Of a stretch of DNA of 64,000 nucleotides, positions 44,001 through 52,384 are shown in pieces (position 1 is the stretch's first letter; every line of letters starts with the position of its first letter). The translations under genes and the position numbers were made by a program. This stretch comes from an uncultured Bacteroidaceae bacterium (lineage in GTDB: Bacteria; Bacteroidota; Bacteroidia; Bacteroidales; Bacteroidaceae). A model generated the notes under the pieces. It made no database searches. It saw nothing but the letters and a program-made list of their open reading frames with translations, and had not been told where the DNA came from. The DNA is taken from assembly GCA_905233765.1 (NCBI GenBank), contig CAJOCU010000006.1, positions 1 to 64,000 of the forward strand, read 5' to 3'.

Positions 44001-45685
44001 CCGATTTGATAGACGGCAGCCACGGCGTATGTGCCATTCTCGCTGACGGTGGCATTGAGTACGGTGCCTTCTACGCTTTGGAGCAGTTCTCCGCCCTGGT
44101 ATATCTTATACGCCTTGATGGCATAGGGGGCGTCTGCAGGCTCCTGCCATTCAAGCTCTGTGCCGTTGATGCTCAGGTTGCGAGGTGTAGGGATGTTCTC
44201 GTAGCGAGCTGTCGTAGTGATGGTGGTCTTCTTGCCGGCATTGGCGATGGCCTGGCCATCTGCAGCGATGTCGAAGGGAATCTCCACGCCTTCGCGGTCG
44301 GTGGTGTAGTCGATGATGCTGGCATTGTAGATCTTACCGGTGCCCTGTGCCCAGGCGCGTGTCTCCACGCGGAAGAAATATTTCAGGGGCTGGCCGTTCT
44401 CGTAGTCACTGACAAGGTCGGTGAGGTCATAGCCGAACTCCATCGGTTCGGTATGCAGGTTGCCGTCGGCCCACTTGCCGAGCATCGGGATGGCGGGGTC
44501 GGGGTTTTCGGCATTGACGGTGACACCCTTGCCGAGTCCCGAGTAGTAGAAATGGCGCAGCCACGTTTCCTTTTCAGGTGCTGTGGCATTGAGGTCCTTG
44601 GCCACGCCCACGTAAAGCGCCATCTCTGAACGGTGGCTGTAGTCCATCTTCACCTTCAGGGTGCGCAGCGGACGGTAGTCGCGACGCGCTGTGTAGTACT
44701 CGGGTCCCCAATAGGATGTATCGTCCTTGACAGGGCGTGCCTCGGCGTAGGGGCAATAGACAAAGCCGCCGTTGCAGAAGCCTGTGCCCCAAGAGTTCAC
44801 GATAATCCAGGCGCCGACTTCGTCCTTGTCTGTCTCGCCGTAAACGCCGTTGCCGTCAAGGTCGAACTCAATGCGGTCGTCGTAGCCAACGATGGTGAGG
44901 GCGTGGTCCGTAGTGGCGCCCCAATTCTTCACATAATACATTCCAACAACACCAGCTGCTTTGTTCGCAGTGGTATTGCCGATGAAGCCGGTGGTGAGGC
45001 TGGCAGCCACTCCTACGCCGACGATACCACCCGTGCTGTATGTCTCGTCGCCGCAGTGGTTCCAGAGGTAGTTCTTCACCAACTCGCGTCCTTCCTCTGT
45101 ATCTACAGAGGGGAAGTTGGCTGCACCTGTGATGCGGTTGTTCATGGCGTGGAGCCATTTGTCGTAGCCCTGCATCCAACCATAGTTGCTTTGGCCGTCG
45201 TCGCAGTCCTGATAGCCGAAGACATCGCTATAGGTGTAACCGCCATAGACGGCGCTGTTGGGCACACCATTGTGCTGCGCGATGACTTCCTTGCCTTGGC
45301 CTCCGGGTGTCCAGGTGAGCAGCCAGGTGAAGTGTGTCGGGTAGATGTTTTCCGCTTTGGAGCCGTCAGCCCAGCGGGAGGCGTTCATCTCATGGGTGAA
45401 CATGTAATAGATACGCGATGCCGAGCCGCAGGAGCCGGCGCTCTGGTTCATCACGGGTGGGAAGGCGCTGGAGAGCGCGTTGTTCCAGTAGTCGGGGCGT
45501 TTCTTGCCTTCGGCCGTCTGCTTCTTGATGCGCTTGCTCATGCGTGAAATATCCACTTGGTTCACTCGTGGAGTGGGGTTGTAGTCAGGATATTTCTCCT
45601 TGTCCCACGAGATGTCCTGAGCTTGCACCACCGCAACCCCACTTAAGAGCAGGGCGCTGGTTAATAAGGTTCTAAAGTTCTTCAT
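41048..45685 (-). CDS. Secreted papain-like protease with LamG, PKD and T9SS sorting domains
   Basis: 1545 residues. Signal peptide ending VVQAQ. The protease domain at about 60-330 has the papain-type catalytic residues Cys86 (QSAGSCGSAS), His261 (DHALTIVGYDD) and Asn297 (IIVNSWGTG). Then come a fibronectin-III-like domain (about 500-585), a LamG-like lectin domain (IELWLYAS, about 600-760), three PKD-like domains in tandem (about 800-1060; WTWTIPG, YTWTLEG, WDWMIAN), a second LamG (VEWWMYPG) and a further beta domain. The last 80 residues resemble a type IX sorting signal (VRIYSLSGQLV, RRGIYIVGQQ). It is therefore probably exported by T9SS and held at the surface or released. It lies 50 bases after dsbD with no promoter box between, so it is likely co-transcribed. 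Confidence 0.88.
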   Translation of the reverse strand: MKNFRTLLTSALLLSGVAVVQAQDISWDKEKYPDYNPTPRVNQVDISRMSKRIKKQTAEGKKRPDYWNNALSSAFPPVMNQSAGSCGSASRIYYMFTHEMNASRWADGSKAENIYPTHFTWLLTWTPGGQGKEVIAQHNGVPNSAVYGGYTYSDVFGYQDCDDGQSNYGWMQGYDKWLHAMNNRITGAANFPSVDTEEGRELVKNYLWNHCGDETYSTGGIVGVGVAASLTTGFIGNTTANKAAGVVGMYYVKNWGATTDHALTIVGYDDRIEFDLDGNGVYGETDKDEVGAWIIVNSWGTGFCNGGFVYCPYAEARPVKDDTSYWGPEYYTARRDYRPLRTLKVKMDYSHRSEMALYVGVAKDLNATAPEKETWLRHFYYSGLGKGVTVNAENPDPAIPMLGKWADGNLHTEPMEFGYDLTDLVSDYENGQPLKYFFRVETRAWAQGTGKIYNASIIDYTTDREGVEIPFDIAADGQAIANAGKKTTITTTARYENIPTPRNLSINGTELEWQEPADAPYAIKAYKIYQGGELLQSVEGTVLNATVSENGTYAVAAVYQIGNNEYESQKSSPIMAGTAATPESYNILNLTNAQFTVPAFSTGGLSEFTIELWLYASSFTDKCCGIKASSGKFLFYVDKDGKVVAGFDGGDFRTSTKTLTRNKWQQIAIVVKGNSYSVYKTTLLAGQASTEQLLSYNSVYNSGIGGNNDLWFGKTEDNTRAIVDALWTGQIADLRIWNTARTQTKITANCADLYVVSANYPALTHYYQMNTRERGDGTLLLVNDKGQNDATFTKGEGAPESNALTGTAHPHGAVTSSAKFSWDVDVPAVGQPVTLIDESSPSTSQWTWTIPGADVTTSNACNPVVVFTEAGDHQVELSVTNIKGKTATYKKKIVVVDAEMPVADFRISAETIAAGEHISFINTSTPLDKATYTWTLEGAEVEILNSINAAATYPATGTYTVRLEAKTAAGSDFIEKQINVVKVAPQSAFTIQNNVVLVNEPINLIDATKYEPETWDWMIANQNHTYITSGQKGSIKLPKPGIYDVTLTTSNEKGSSKINRSRAITVCNADGQTGLNFDNADDEVVSGTPLTGTVLAFTVEWWMYPGTINSTCCRMGDSESTFLLTTESDRSMKITINNKTAQTSPAYVIENEWHHYAVTYSGSSSTATFYRDGEVFGTVKPASSYAAWKAFTMGGADGPMNAIVDELRIWRKALSAKEVRQYANEPIADPESITTLKLYYDFNQSTGDVIDRSASNLTGTRNNFGPDGDAWTSSRGIFYLDFDSEATDVTKTYLKNYVAPFATGSGYVNTTTANRFKKLAMGTTASPWVQENSVVENGITTEFHVDANKSNYLTLATTHDSFASEVKNLKLYQTITLPAGAYEFGSWSDKEYSASSNYLVAAAGTGLPDYADLSSKALGYARSSTSCKFILTEETTVSLGILSMMSGRDCHTVKLFALQHSPVTTLEMGEIVDKIEAVEDEVIVTPDIQAMGGLGVIKIIVGEPQEVRIYSLSGQLVWQNFVNKEANARLRRGIYIVGQQKTNVR

Positions 45686-45735
45686 AGGATGAAATAGTTA
45701 GTTGTTGTTGTATGCTGCGTTGGATATAGATTCCA

Positions 45736-47805
45736 TTATTTCTGTTGTTTGAAGCGCTCGATGCCTCGCTCCAGCCATTGCACGTAGGCGTTCACGTCCT
45801 CGTTGTAGCTGTAGGCGGGTGCCAGCGGACGGGCCTCGTGGTCCACGAGGACGTAAAAGGGCTGTGTCTGTGCGCCAAACTTGGAGCGCTGCAGGTAGCT
45901 CCATTTGTCGCCCACGGTGCGCAGCTTCGTCTGTGTGCCGTCGGTTTCTGTCACCATCACAGGCTCTGGCAGCGGAGTCTTGTCATCGACGTAGAGGCTC
46001 ACGAGGATGTAGTCCTCGGTCATGAGCTGTCGCACTTTGGCATCGGGCCACACGGCGGCCTCCATCTTGCGGCAATTGACGCATCCGAAGCCGGTGAAGT
46101 CCAGCATCGCGGGCTTGCCTGCTTTCTGTGCTGCTGCCATGCCCTCTTCGTAGTCGGTATAGACGGCTTCGACGGTGTTGCTGTTGAGGTTGAAGTCCTG
46201 TGTCCACATGGGAGGTGCAAAAGCGCTGACGGCCTTGCAGGGCGCGCCCCACAGGCCTGGCACCATATAGAGGGCGAAGGCGAGCACGCAGAGTGCCGAG
46301 AGGAAGCGCGCGACGCCAATCTTCGGACGGGCCACCACATTGCCTTCGTCGTCGTATTCATCCTCGTCGTGAGGCAGGCGAATCCAACCTAAGAGGTAGA
46401 AGCCCATCAGGGCGAAGATGAGGATCCACAGGCAGAGGAACGTCTCGCGGTCCAGCAGACGCCAGCCGTAGGCCAAGTCGGCCACGCTGAGGAACTTCAG
46501 TGCGAAGGCCAGCTCCACAAGGCCGAGCACCACCTTGATGACATTCATCCAGTTGCCGCTCTTGGGTGCCGACTTCAGCCAGGTGGGGAACATGGCGAAG
46601 AGCGTGAAGGGCGCTGCCAGCGCTAGGGCAAAGCCCAACATGCCGATGGTGGGGGCGATGACGCTGCCGCTGGTGACCATGTCCACGAGCAGCAGGCCGA
46701 TGATGGGGCCTGTGCAGGAGAAGCTTACAACGACCAGTGTCAGTGCCATGAAGAAGATACTGATAAGGCCTGTTGTCGAGCTGGCTTTCTCGTCCATCTT
46801 CGTGCTCCACGACGACGGCAGCGTCAGCTCGAAACCACCCAGGAAGGAGGCCGCGAAGACTACTAATAAAGCAAAGAGGAAGAGGTTGAAGATGGCGTTG
46901 GTCGAGAGGGCGTTCAGCGAGGAGGGACCCCAGATGAGCGTCACCAGCAGGCCGAGGCCCACGTAGATGACCACGATGGAGAGGCCGTAGAGAATCGCAT
47001 CGCGTATGCCTTTCTTCTTATCATCCTTGGCACGCTTGAGGAAGAAGCTCACGGTCATGGGGATGATGGGCCACACACAGGGCGTCAGCAGGGCTATCAG
47101 TCCGCCCAGGATGCCCAGCAGGAAGATGCTCAGCAGCGAGCGCGACTGCGTGTCGGCTTCTGCGTCGAGGGCTTTCAGCTCGGAGATGACGGGGGCCCAG
47201 AGCCCGTCTCCCCGTTCCCCCTCAAGGGGGAGAGTGGTTTGTATTTGAGCAGTGGAGTCTGTTCCTTCCGGTTCAATATCAGCCTGCCCCCCATTCTTGT
47301 CAGGTGACAACTCCTCCCCTAAAGGCGATGCGGGGGAGGGGGCCGCCTTTCTCTCTCCCTCAAAGCTAAACTCCACACTTGTCGGCGGCATGCAGTTCAT
47401 GTCGTTGCAGGCGCCGTATTGCAGATAGCCGATAGCTTTCCATTTGCCGCCCGTGACACGGAGGCGCTGGGTGGCCTTGGCGCTATGCTCCACGTAGGTG
47501 ACCTCGCAGTCGAACAGCGGGTCTATGATGCTGGTGGGGGTGGGAGAGAGCTTGATGCCACCCTCCTTCTTGGCGCCTTCCAGCGTCTCCAGGTTGACGG
47601 TCATGGGTACAGGTCCGCCGTTGTTGTCGGGGCCATAGACATGCCAGCCTCCGTCGATGGCGAAGGTGAAGACGAGATCCACGAGGTCATCGTGGCCACT
47701 CACGGCTTTCTGCGCCACCTGTACGTTCACGGGCCCGCCGCTTTGCGCGGACGTCAACGCGCACGCGAACATTAAAAAAAACAAAAGCGAACAAATCTTT
47801 TTCAT
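45736..47805 (-). CDS. dsbD: Thiol:disulfide interchange protein DsbD
   Basis: 689 residues from ATG 47805 (MKKICSLLFF, signal peptide); the in-frame extension upstream contains the promoter. It moves electrons from cytoplasmic thioredoxin across the membrane to periplasmic disulfides. All three Cys pairs are seen: the N-terminal domain YGACNDMNCMPP; the membrane core LTPCVWPI plus VVSFSCTGPI with eight helices; and a C-terminal thioredoxin domain GFGCVNCRKME. A linker of about 55 residues between the N-terminal domain and the membrane core is translated from two GC-rich repeat elements (47195-47237, 47308-47344). The secreted cysteine protease gene follows. Confidence 0.93.
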   Translation of the reverse strand: MKKICSLLFFLMFACALTSAQSGGPVNVQVAQKAVSGHDDLVDLVFTFAIDGGWHVYGPDNNGGPVPMTVNLETLEGAKKEGGIKLSPTPTSIIDPLFDCEVTYVEHSAKATQRLRVTGGKWKAIGYLQYGACNDMNCMPPTSVEFSFEGERKAAPSPASPLGEELSPDKNGGQADIEPEGTDSTAQIQTTLPLEGERGDGLWAPVISELKALDAEADTQSRSLLSIFLLGILGGLIALLTPCVWPIIPMTVSFFLKRAKDDKKKGIRDAILYGLSIVVIYVGLGLLVTLIWGPSSLNALSTNAIFNLFLFALLVVFAASFLGGFELTLPSSWSTKMDEKASSTTGLISIFFMALTLVVVSFSCTGPIIGLLLVDMVTSGSVIAPTIGMLGFALALAAPFTLFAMFPTWLKSAPKSGNWMNVIKVVLGLVELAFALKFLSVADLAYGWRLLDRETFLCLWILIFALMGFYLLGWIRLPHDEDEYDDEGNVVARPKIGVARFLSALCVLAFALYMVPGLWGAPCKAVSAFAPPMWTQDFNLNSNTVEAVYTDYEEGMAAAQKAGKPAMLDFTGFGCVNCRKMEAAVWPDAKVRQLMTEDYILVSLYVDDKTPLPEPVMVTETDGTQTKLRTVGDKWSYLQRSKFGAQTQPFYVLVDHEARPLAPAYSYNEDVNAYVQWLERGIERFKQQK
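47195..47237. repeat. GC-rich palindromic element inside dsbD, copy A
   Basis: Contains TTCCCCCTCAAGGGGGAGAG, with CCCCCT/AGGGGG arms. On the coding strand it is read as LPLEGERGDGLWAP. Confidence 0.75.
47308..47344. repeat. GC-rich palindromic element inside dsbD, copy B
   Basis: Contains CTCCTCCCCTAAAGGCGATG followed by a CGGGGGAGGGGG run, and is read on the coding strand as SPASPLGEEL. Confidence 0.7.
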
Positions 47806-47826
47806 CATACATTCTGATTTCCGTTG

Positions 47827-47834
47827 CAAAGGTA
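47827..47834 (-). promoter_or_regulatory. -7 box of dsbD
   Basis: TACCTTTG on the minus strand, 21 bases before ATG 47805; it decides the choice of the shorter start. Confidence 0.7.
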
Positions 47835-47941
47835 CGAAAAATAATTGGGATTGCCATACATTTTGCACAATTTATCATTTGCCCCCCTCACATTTTATTT
47901 TTCTTACCACTTTTTATGCTATGGCGTGTCGTAGAAAGCCG

Positions 47942-47949
47942 TATCTTTG
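47942..47949 (+). promoter_or_regulatory. -7 box of the outer-membrane barrel gene
   Basis: TATCTTTG, 14 bases before ATG 47964; it falls inside the longer in-frame extension and supports the shorter start. Confidence 0.65.
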
Positions 47950-47963
47950 CCCCCGACTTTACC

Positions 47964-50495
47964 ATGTTTTCAACCCGCTCCCATACGCATCGTGTGATGC
48001 TGCTGCTGTCGGCGCTGCTGACGGTGGTGGCTTCACGTGCTGATACTCAAGAGGATACCCTGACGGTAGCCGCGGACACCATCATGCTCCGCGAGCTGAC
48101 GGTGACAGGGGCGCTGCACCCCGTCGTCCAGCGTGGCGACACGCTGATCTACGACGTGGCGTCGTTCCCCTTGCCCGAGGGCTCCCGACTGCGCGAGCTC
48201 CTGCAGCGAATGCCGGGCATCGAGGTGACGGCCGATGGCGTGATTATGGCCCAGGGAAAGGTTGTCAGCTACCTGCTCCTGAACGGTCGCGACTTCTTCT
48301 CGGGCAACAATGCTGTCGTGCTGGACAACCTGCCCGCTGAGGTGCTGCTGGACGTCCGCGTCTATGAGCGAGTGCAGAAGGACGAGCAGGACACGGGTAT
48401 GCGCAGCGGCACAGAGCGCGTGATGGACCTCACGACCACGCCCGACAACAACCGCGGCTGGTTTGCCGATGTCACAGGAGCTGGAGGCTATGACCGTCGC
48501 TATTCGGGCAATGCCAATGCCAGCCGTTTCGACGAGCAATACCAGCACATGCTCTCCGTCTCGCTCGACAACCTCCCCGAGGCGTTTGGCTTGGGGGAAT
48601 CGTTCTACGACAAGCTCGAAAAGTCCTCGCAGACAGGCGATTCACACCACCGCAACGTCAGCGTGATTCTGGGCCGTAAGACCTCGCATTGGGACACCTC
48701 GGGGTCTGTGTCCTACACCAACACGCGCACGAAACAGGGCTCGGAGAGCATGACGGAGCACTTCCTCTCCACGGGCCGTCTGTTCTCGCGTGCGTCCTCT
48801 GAAGGCGACGACCGTTCCCATTCGATTGTTGCCACCGGCCACATCGAGCGGCGCGACTCCATGACGACCATCACCATCGACCCGCAGCTGTCGTGGTCCA
48901 AGCTACGTGGCGACAACACCTACCTGGGTGTCTCGTCCACCCGTTCGCTGCAGAACGTACTGGAGTGGGCCGATGCTACGTCCGTGTCGCCATACCTGCT
49001 GAATCGCCAGACTACCACGAACAGCGAGAACACACGGGCGTGGGATGCGGCGCTCACCATGCGGCTGCGCAGACGACTGAGCGCCAAGGGACGTGCGCTC
49101 ACGGCAACGGCGGCCTGGACGCTCTCGGACATGAATTCCCACTCCTCGACATTGGCCGACACGAAATACTACCGCACGAGCGTCGAGAGCCACCAGTCGC
49201 GCTACTCCGACGCCCCTGACCGCGACCAGCAAATCCGCTTGCGTGTGGCGTGGATAGAGCCGCTTGCCAAGCACCTGAAACTGAAGGGCGAATACAGTGT
49301 CTCCTATCGCCACGAGCGCATCCAGGAGCGGGTCTATGCCGACTCCGTCTATTCCGAACAGCGCTCGAAGGATGCTACCTATCGCTACCTGAACCAGGTG
49401 GCGCGCCTGCTGCTGCAATGGTCGCCGTCGGAGAACATCTTCGTGGGAGCCGGAGGCCGCTATAACCCCGTGATTTCCTCCATCCACTATCGCAAGCAGG
49501 ACTACGAGCTGACCACCACGCGCAGGGTGGCCAACTGGTCGCCGGAGCTGAGCTTCTATTTCCGCGGCAAGAACGGCTGGAACGTCACGGCGCAGTATTC
49601 GGGCAACAGCCGCCAGCCGGCGCTGCTCCACCTGCTGCCCATCGTGGACGACACCGACCCGCTGCACCTGCGCGTGGGCAATCCGTCCCTGAAACCTTCG
49701 TTTCTCCACCAGCTGAACGCCACGCTCTTCTACTTCGACCAGGACACGCAGACACAGCTCAACCTGCAGGGAATGGGGCAGTGGGAGTACCGTGCGATGA
49801 CGGATGTCGTGGAACTCGACCCCGTGCAGGGTATCCGTCGCACCTCGGTGGCCAATGTCGATGGCTGTCGCCAGTTCGGGGGCTCGTGGAACGTCTCTTC
49901 GGACTTCGTCCCGGAGTCCCATTGGACGCTTGATTTCCAGGGAGATATCACCCATGCCCGTCGCGTTGGCTTGCAAGAGGAACGCGAGGGCTCCATCTCG
50001 TCCTCGACCGTCTCCTTTGTCGAGAAACCCTTCGTCACTCATCAGACGCTCCTGCGCCAGTATGTGGCCCTGCAGTGGCGCCCTGGCGTCGTTTCTGTCA
50101 AGCCGTATGGCTTCTGTTCCTATAATGCCTTGCGCACGCGCTACATCAATCAAGACCCGTCGAATCTGTGGCTCTATGGCGTGGGCCTGCTCTGCCGTCT
50201 GGAGTCGCTGAATGGCTGGAGCGCCGCTATCGACGCCTCGCGGCAGAGTCGTCGCGGATTCACGGAGGCCGTTGACAACGACGACGAGTGGCTCGTGGAC
50301 CTCGAGGTGGCCTATGCCTTCCTCAAAGGCCGTAGTGCAGAGGTGCGGCTGCAGGTGTGCGACCTGCTGCGCCAGCATGATTTGGCACGCACGCAGACAT
50401 CGGCATCGCAGCGCATGGAGGCCACCTATCCGCACAGCGTTTCCAGCTATATCCTCCTCAGTTTCACCTATCGTTTCTCATTGATGGGCAAGTGA
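47964..50495 (+). CDS. Outer-membrane beta-barrel protein, TonB-receptor-like
   Basis: 843 residues from ATG 47964. Signal peptide (VMLLLSALLTVVASRA), then a plug-like domain with the pattern of the outer-membrane barrel family common in Bacteroidetes: RGDTLIYDVASF, LRELLQRMPGIEV, GKVVSYLLLNGRDFFSG, NLPAEVLLDVRVYE. A large beta barrel follows, ending in an aromatic strand (YILLSFTYRFSLMGK). The usual N-terminal carboxypeptidase-like domain is absent. No SusD partner is adjacent. The substrate is unknown. Many such proteins are thought to import peptides or siderophores or to be modified TonB receptors. Confidence 0.82.
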   Translation: MFSTRSHTHRVMLLLSALLTVVASRADTQEDTLTVAADTIMLRELTVTGALHPVVQRGDTLIYDVASFPLPEGSRLRELLQRMPGIEVTADGVIMAQGKVVSYLLLNGRDFFSGNNAVVLDNLPAEVLLDVRVYERVQKDEQDTGMRSGTERVMDLTTTPDNNRGWFADVTGAGGYDRRYSGNANASRFDEQYQHMLSVSLDNLPEAFGLGESFYDKLEKSSQTGDSHHRNVSVILGRKTSHWDTSGSVSYTNTRTKQGSESMTEHFLSTGRLFSRASSEGDDRSHSIVATGHIERRDSMTTITIDPQLSWSKLRGDNTYLGVSSTRSLQNVLEWADATSVSPYLLNRQTTTNSENTRAWDAALTMRLRRRLSAKGRALTATAAWTLSDMNSHSSTLADTKYYRTSVESHQSRYSDAPDRDQQIRLRVAWIEPLAKHLKLKGEYSVSYRHERIQERVYADSVYSEQRSKDATYRYLNQVARLLLQWSPSENIFVGAGGRYNPVISSIHYRKQDYELTTTRRVANWSPELSFYFRGKNGWNVTAQYSGNSRQPALLHLLPIVDDTDPLHLRVGNPSLKPSFLHQLNATLFYFDQDTQTQLNLQGMGQWEYRAMTDVVELDPVQGIRRTSVANVDGCRQFGGSWNVSSDFVPESHWTLDFQGDITHARRVGLQEEREGSISSSTVSFVEKPFVTHQTLLRQYVALQWRPGVVSVKPYGFCSYNALRTRYINQDPSNLWLYGVGLLCRLESLNGWSAAIDASRQSRRGFTEAVDNDDEWLVDLEVAYAFLKGRSAEVRLQVCDLLRQHDLARTQTSASQRMEATYPHSVSSYILLSFTYRFSLMGK

Positions 50496-50527
50496 TACGA
50501 CGATACACCGTTAACCCAATAAGACTA

Positions 50528-50585
50528 TTGTCTTATCGCCCGAAAAGCGCGGTCTTGCGGCCTGAAAACCGCGGTCTTCTGAAAG
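50528..50585. repeat. Imperfect ~22-bp tandem repeat upstream of pfp
   Basis: Three units starting at 50528, 50549 and 50571, each with (GCGG/TTG)TCTT followed by a CGAAAA or TGAAA word. They lie between the barrel gene and the pfp promoter. The remainder of the 254-base gap holds only the promoter and an A/T-rich leader. Confidence 0.65.
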
Positions 50586-50607
50586 TAGGTTAAAAATCAT
50601 TGAAAAC

Positions 50608-50640
50608 ATTTGGTGCTTTGCGAAAAAATCCGTACCTTTG
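50608..50640 (+). promoter_or_regulatory. Promoter of pfp, -33 and -7 elements
   Basis: TTTG at 50609-50612 and TACCTTTG at 50633-50640 with about 20 bases between, a good match to the Bacteroidetes promoter. The leader to the ATG is about 100 bases long and A/T-rich. Confidence 0.7.
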
Positions 50641-50749
50641 TACGCAGTTAAGAAACATCGAACGTCTCACATCGTCTCATTCCAGATTCCGCCATTAAAA
50701 ATCAGCATTTCACATTAATATTAAATATTCAACTTAAAAACTAAATAAT

Positions 50750-52384
50750 ATGACAAAAAGCGCATTGCAAATCGCAAGGGCTGCCTATCAGCCCAAGCTC
50801 CCCAAGGCCCTGCAGGGTCCCGTGAAGGCTCAGGAAGGTGCTGCCACACAGAGTGTCGGCGACCAGGCCAAGATCAAAGAGCTGTTCCCCAACACCTACG
50901 GACTCCCCGTCATCGAGTTCGTGGCCGGTGAGGCTCAGCAGCTGCCCGCCATCAACGTGGGTGTCATCCTCAGCGGCGGACAGGCACCTGGCGGTCACAA
51001 CGTCATCAGCGGCCTCTTCGACGGCGTCAAGAGCATCAACCCCGCCTCGAAGCTCTACGGCTTCATCCTCGGCCCCGGCGGCCTCGTGGACCATAATTAT
51101 ATGGAGCTGACGGCTGACATCATCGACGAGTACCGTAACACGGGCGGCTTCGACATCATCGGCTCCGGCCGCACCAAGCTGGAGAAGGAAGCCCAGTTCG
51201 AGAAGGGTATCGAGATCCTGCGCAAGCTCGACATCAAGGCCCTCGTCATCATCGGTGGCGACGACAGCAACACCAATGCCTGCGTGCTGGCAGAGTACTA
51301 CGCTGCCAAGAACTACGGCGTGCAGGTCATCGGCTGCCCCAAGACCATCGACGGCGACCTGAAGAACGAGCAGATCGAGACCAGCTTCGGCTTCGACACC
51401 GCCTGCAAGACCTACAGCGAGCTCATCGGTAACATCCAGCGCGACTGCAACAGCGCCCGCAAGTACTGGCACTTCATCAAGCTCATGGGTCGCAGCGCCA
51501 GCCACATCGCCCTGGAGTGCGCCCTGCAGACACAGCCCAACATCTGCCTCGTCAGCGAGGAGGTGGAGGCCAAGGAGCAGAGCCTCGACGACGTGGTGAA
51601 CTACATCGCCGACATCGTGGCAGCCCGCGCTGAGCAGGGCAACCACTTCGGCACCGTCCTCATCCCCGAGGGCCTCATCGAATTCATCCCCGCCATCAAG
51701 AAGCTCATCAAGGAGCTCAACGAGGTACTCACCGATCCCGCTACGGGCGAGAGCCGCGAGTTTGAGAGCCCCGAGGCACAGATTGCCTTCGTCAAGAATA
51801 GCATCGCCAAGGACAACCTCGCCGTGCTCGAGAGCCTGCCCGAGGATGTGGCACGCCAGCTCTGCCTCGACCGCGACCCCCACGGCAACGTGCAGGTCAG
51901 CCTCATCGAGACCGAGAAGCTGCTCAGCCGCATGGTGGCCAAGCGCCTGAAGGAGACAGGCCGCGCTCCCAAGTTCAGCGCCCAGCACCACTTCTTCGGC
52001 TACGAAGGCCGCTGCGCTGCTCCCAGCAACTACGATGCCGACTACTGCTACAGCCTCGGCTTCAACGCCAGCCGCCTCATCGCCAACGGCAAGACGGGCT
52101 ACATGAGCATCATCAAGAACACCACGGCACCCGCTGCCGAGTGGATCGCAGGTGGTGTGCCCATCACGATGATGATGAACATCGAGCGTCGCAACGGTGC
52201 CGACAAGCCCGTGATTCGCAAGGCCCTCGTGGAGCTCGACGGCGCGCCCTTCAAGTTCTTCGCCGCTCATCGCGAGGAGTGGGCCAAGAACACCTGCTAT
52301 GTCTATCCTGGTCCCATCCAGTACTTCGGTCCCACCGAGGTCTGCGACCAGAGCACCAAGACCCTGCAGCTTGAACAAGCCTAA
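50750..52384 (+). CDS. pfp: Pyrophosphate--fructose-6-phosphate 1-phosphotransferase
   Basis: 544 residues, the length of the long (PfpB-like) PPi-dependent class. Reversible phosphorylation of fructose 6-phosphate with pyrophosphate in glycolysis. Motifs: GVILSGGQAPGGHNVI, VIIGGDDSNTN (the second Asp, in place of the Gly of ATP enzymes, marks PPi use), CPKTIDGDLKN, and the MGRSASHIALE substrate site. Codons are strongly G/C-ended and repetitive compared with neighbours, typical of a highly expressed gene. Confidence 0.95.
   Translation: MTKSALQIARAAYQPKLPKALQGPVKAQEGAATQSVGDQAKIKELFPNTYGLPVIEFVAGEAQQLPAINVGVILSGGQAPGGHNVISGLFDGVKSINPASKLYGFILGPGGLVDHNYMELTADIIDEYRNTGGFDIIGSGRTKLEKEAQFEKGIEILRKLDIKALVIIGGDDSNTNACVLAEYYAAKNYGVQVIGCPKTIDGDLKNEQIETSFGFDTACKTYSELIGNIQRDCNSARKYWHFIKLMGRSASHIALECALQTQPNICLVSEEVEAKEQSLDDVVNYIADIVAARAEQGNHFGTVLIPEGLIEFIPAIKKLIKELNEVLTDPATGESREFESPEAQIAFVKNSIAKDNLAVLESLPEDVARQLCLDRDPHGNVQVSLIETEKLLSRMVAKRLKETGRAPKFSAQHHFFGYEGRCAAPSNYDADYCYSLGFNASRLIANGKTGYMSIIKNTTAPAAEWIAGGVPITMMMNIERRNGADKPVIRKALVELDGAPFKFFAAHREEWAKNTCYVYPGPIQYFGPTEVCDQSTKTLQLEQA

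Noticed and set aside
48903..50435. 510-codon minus-strand open frame
   Set aside because: Antisense to the outer-membrane barrel gene; no signal peptide, motif or promoter, and the plus-strand protein has a plug domain and promoter.
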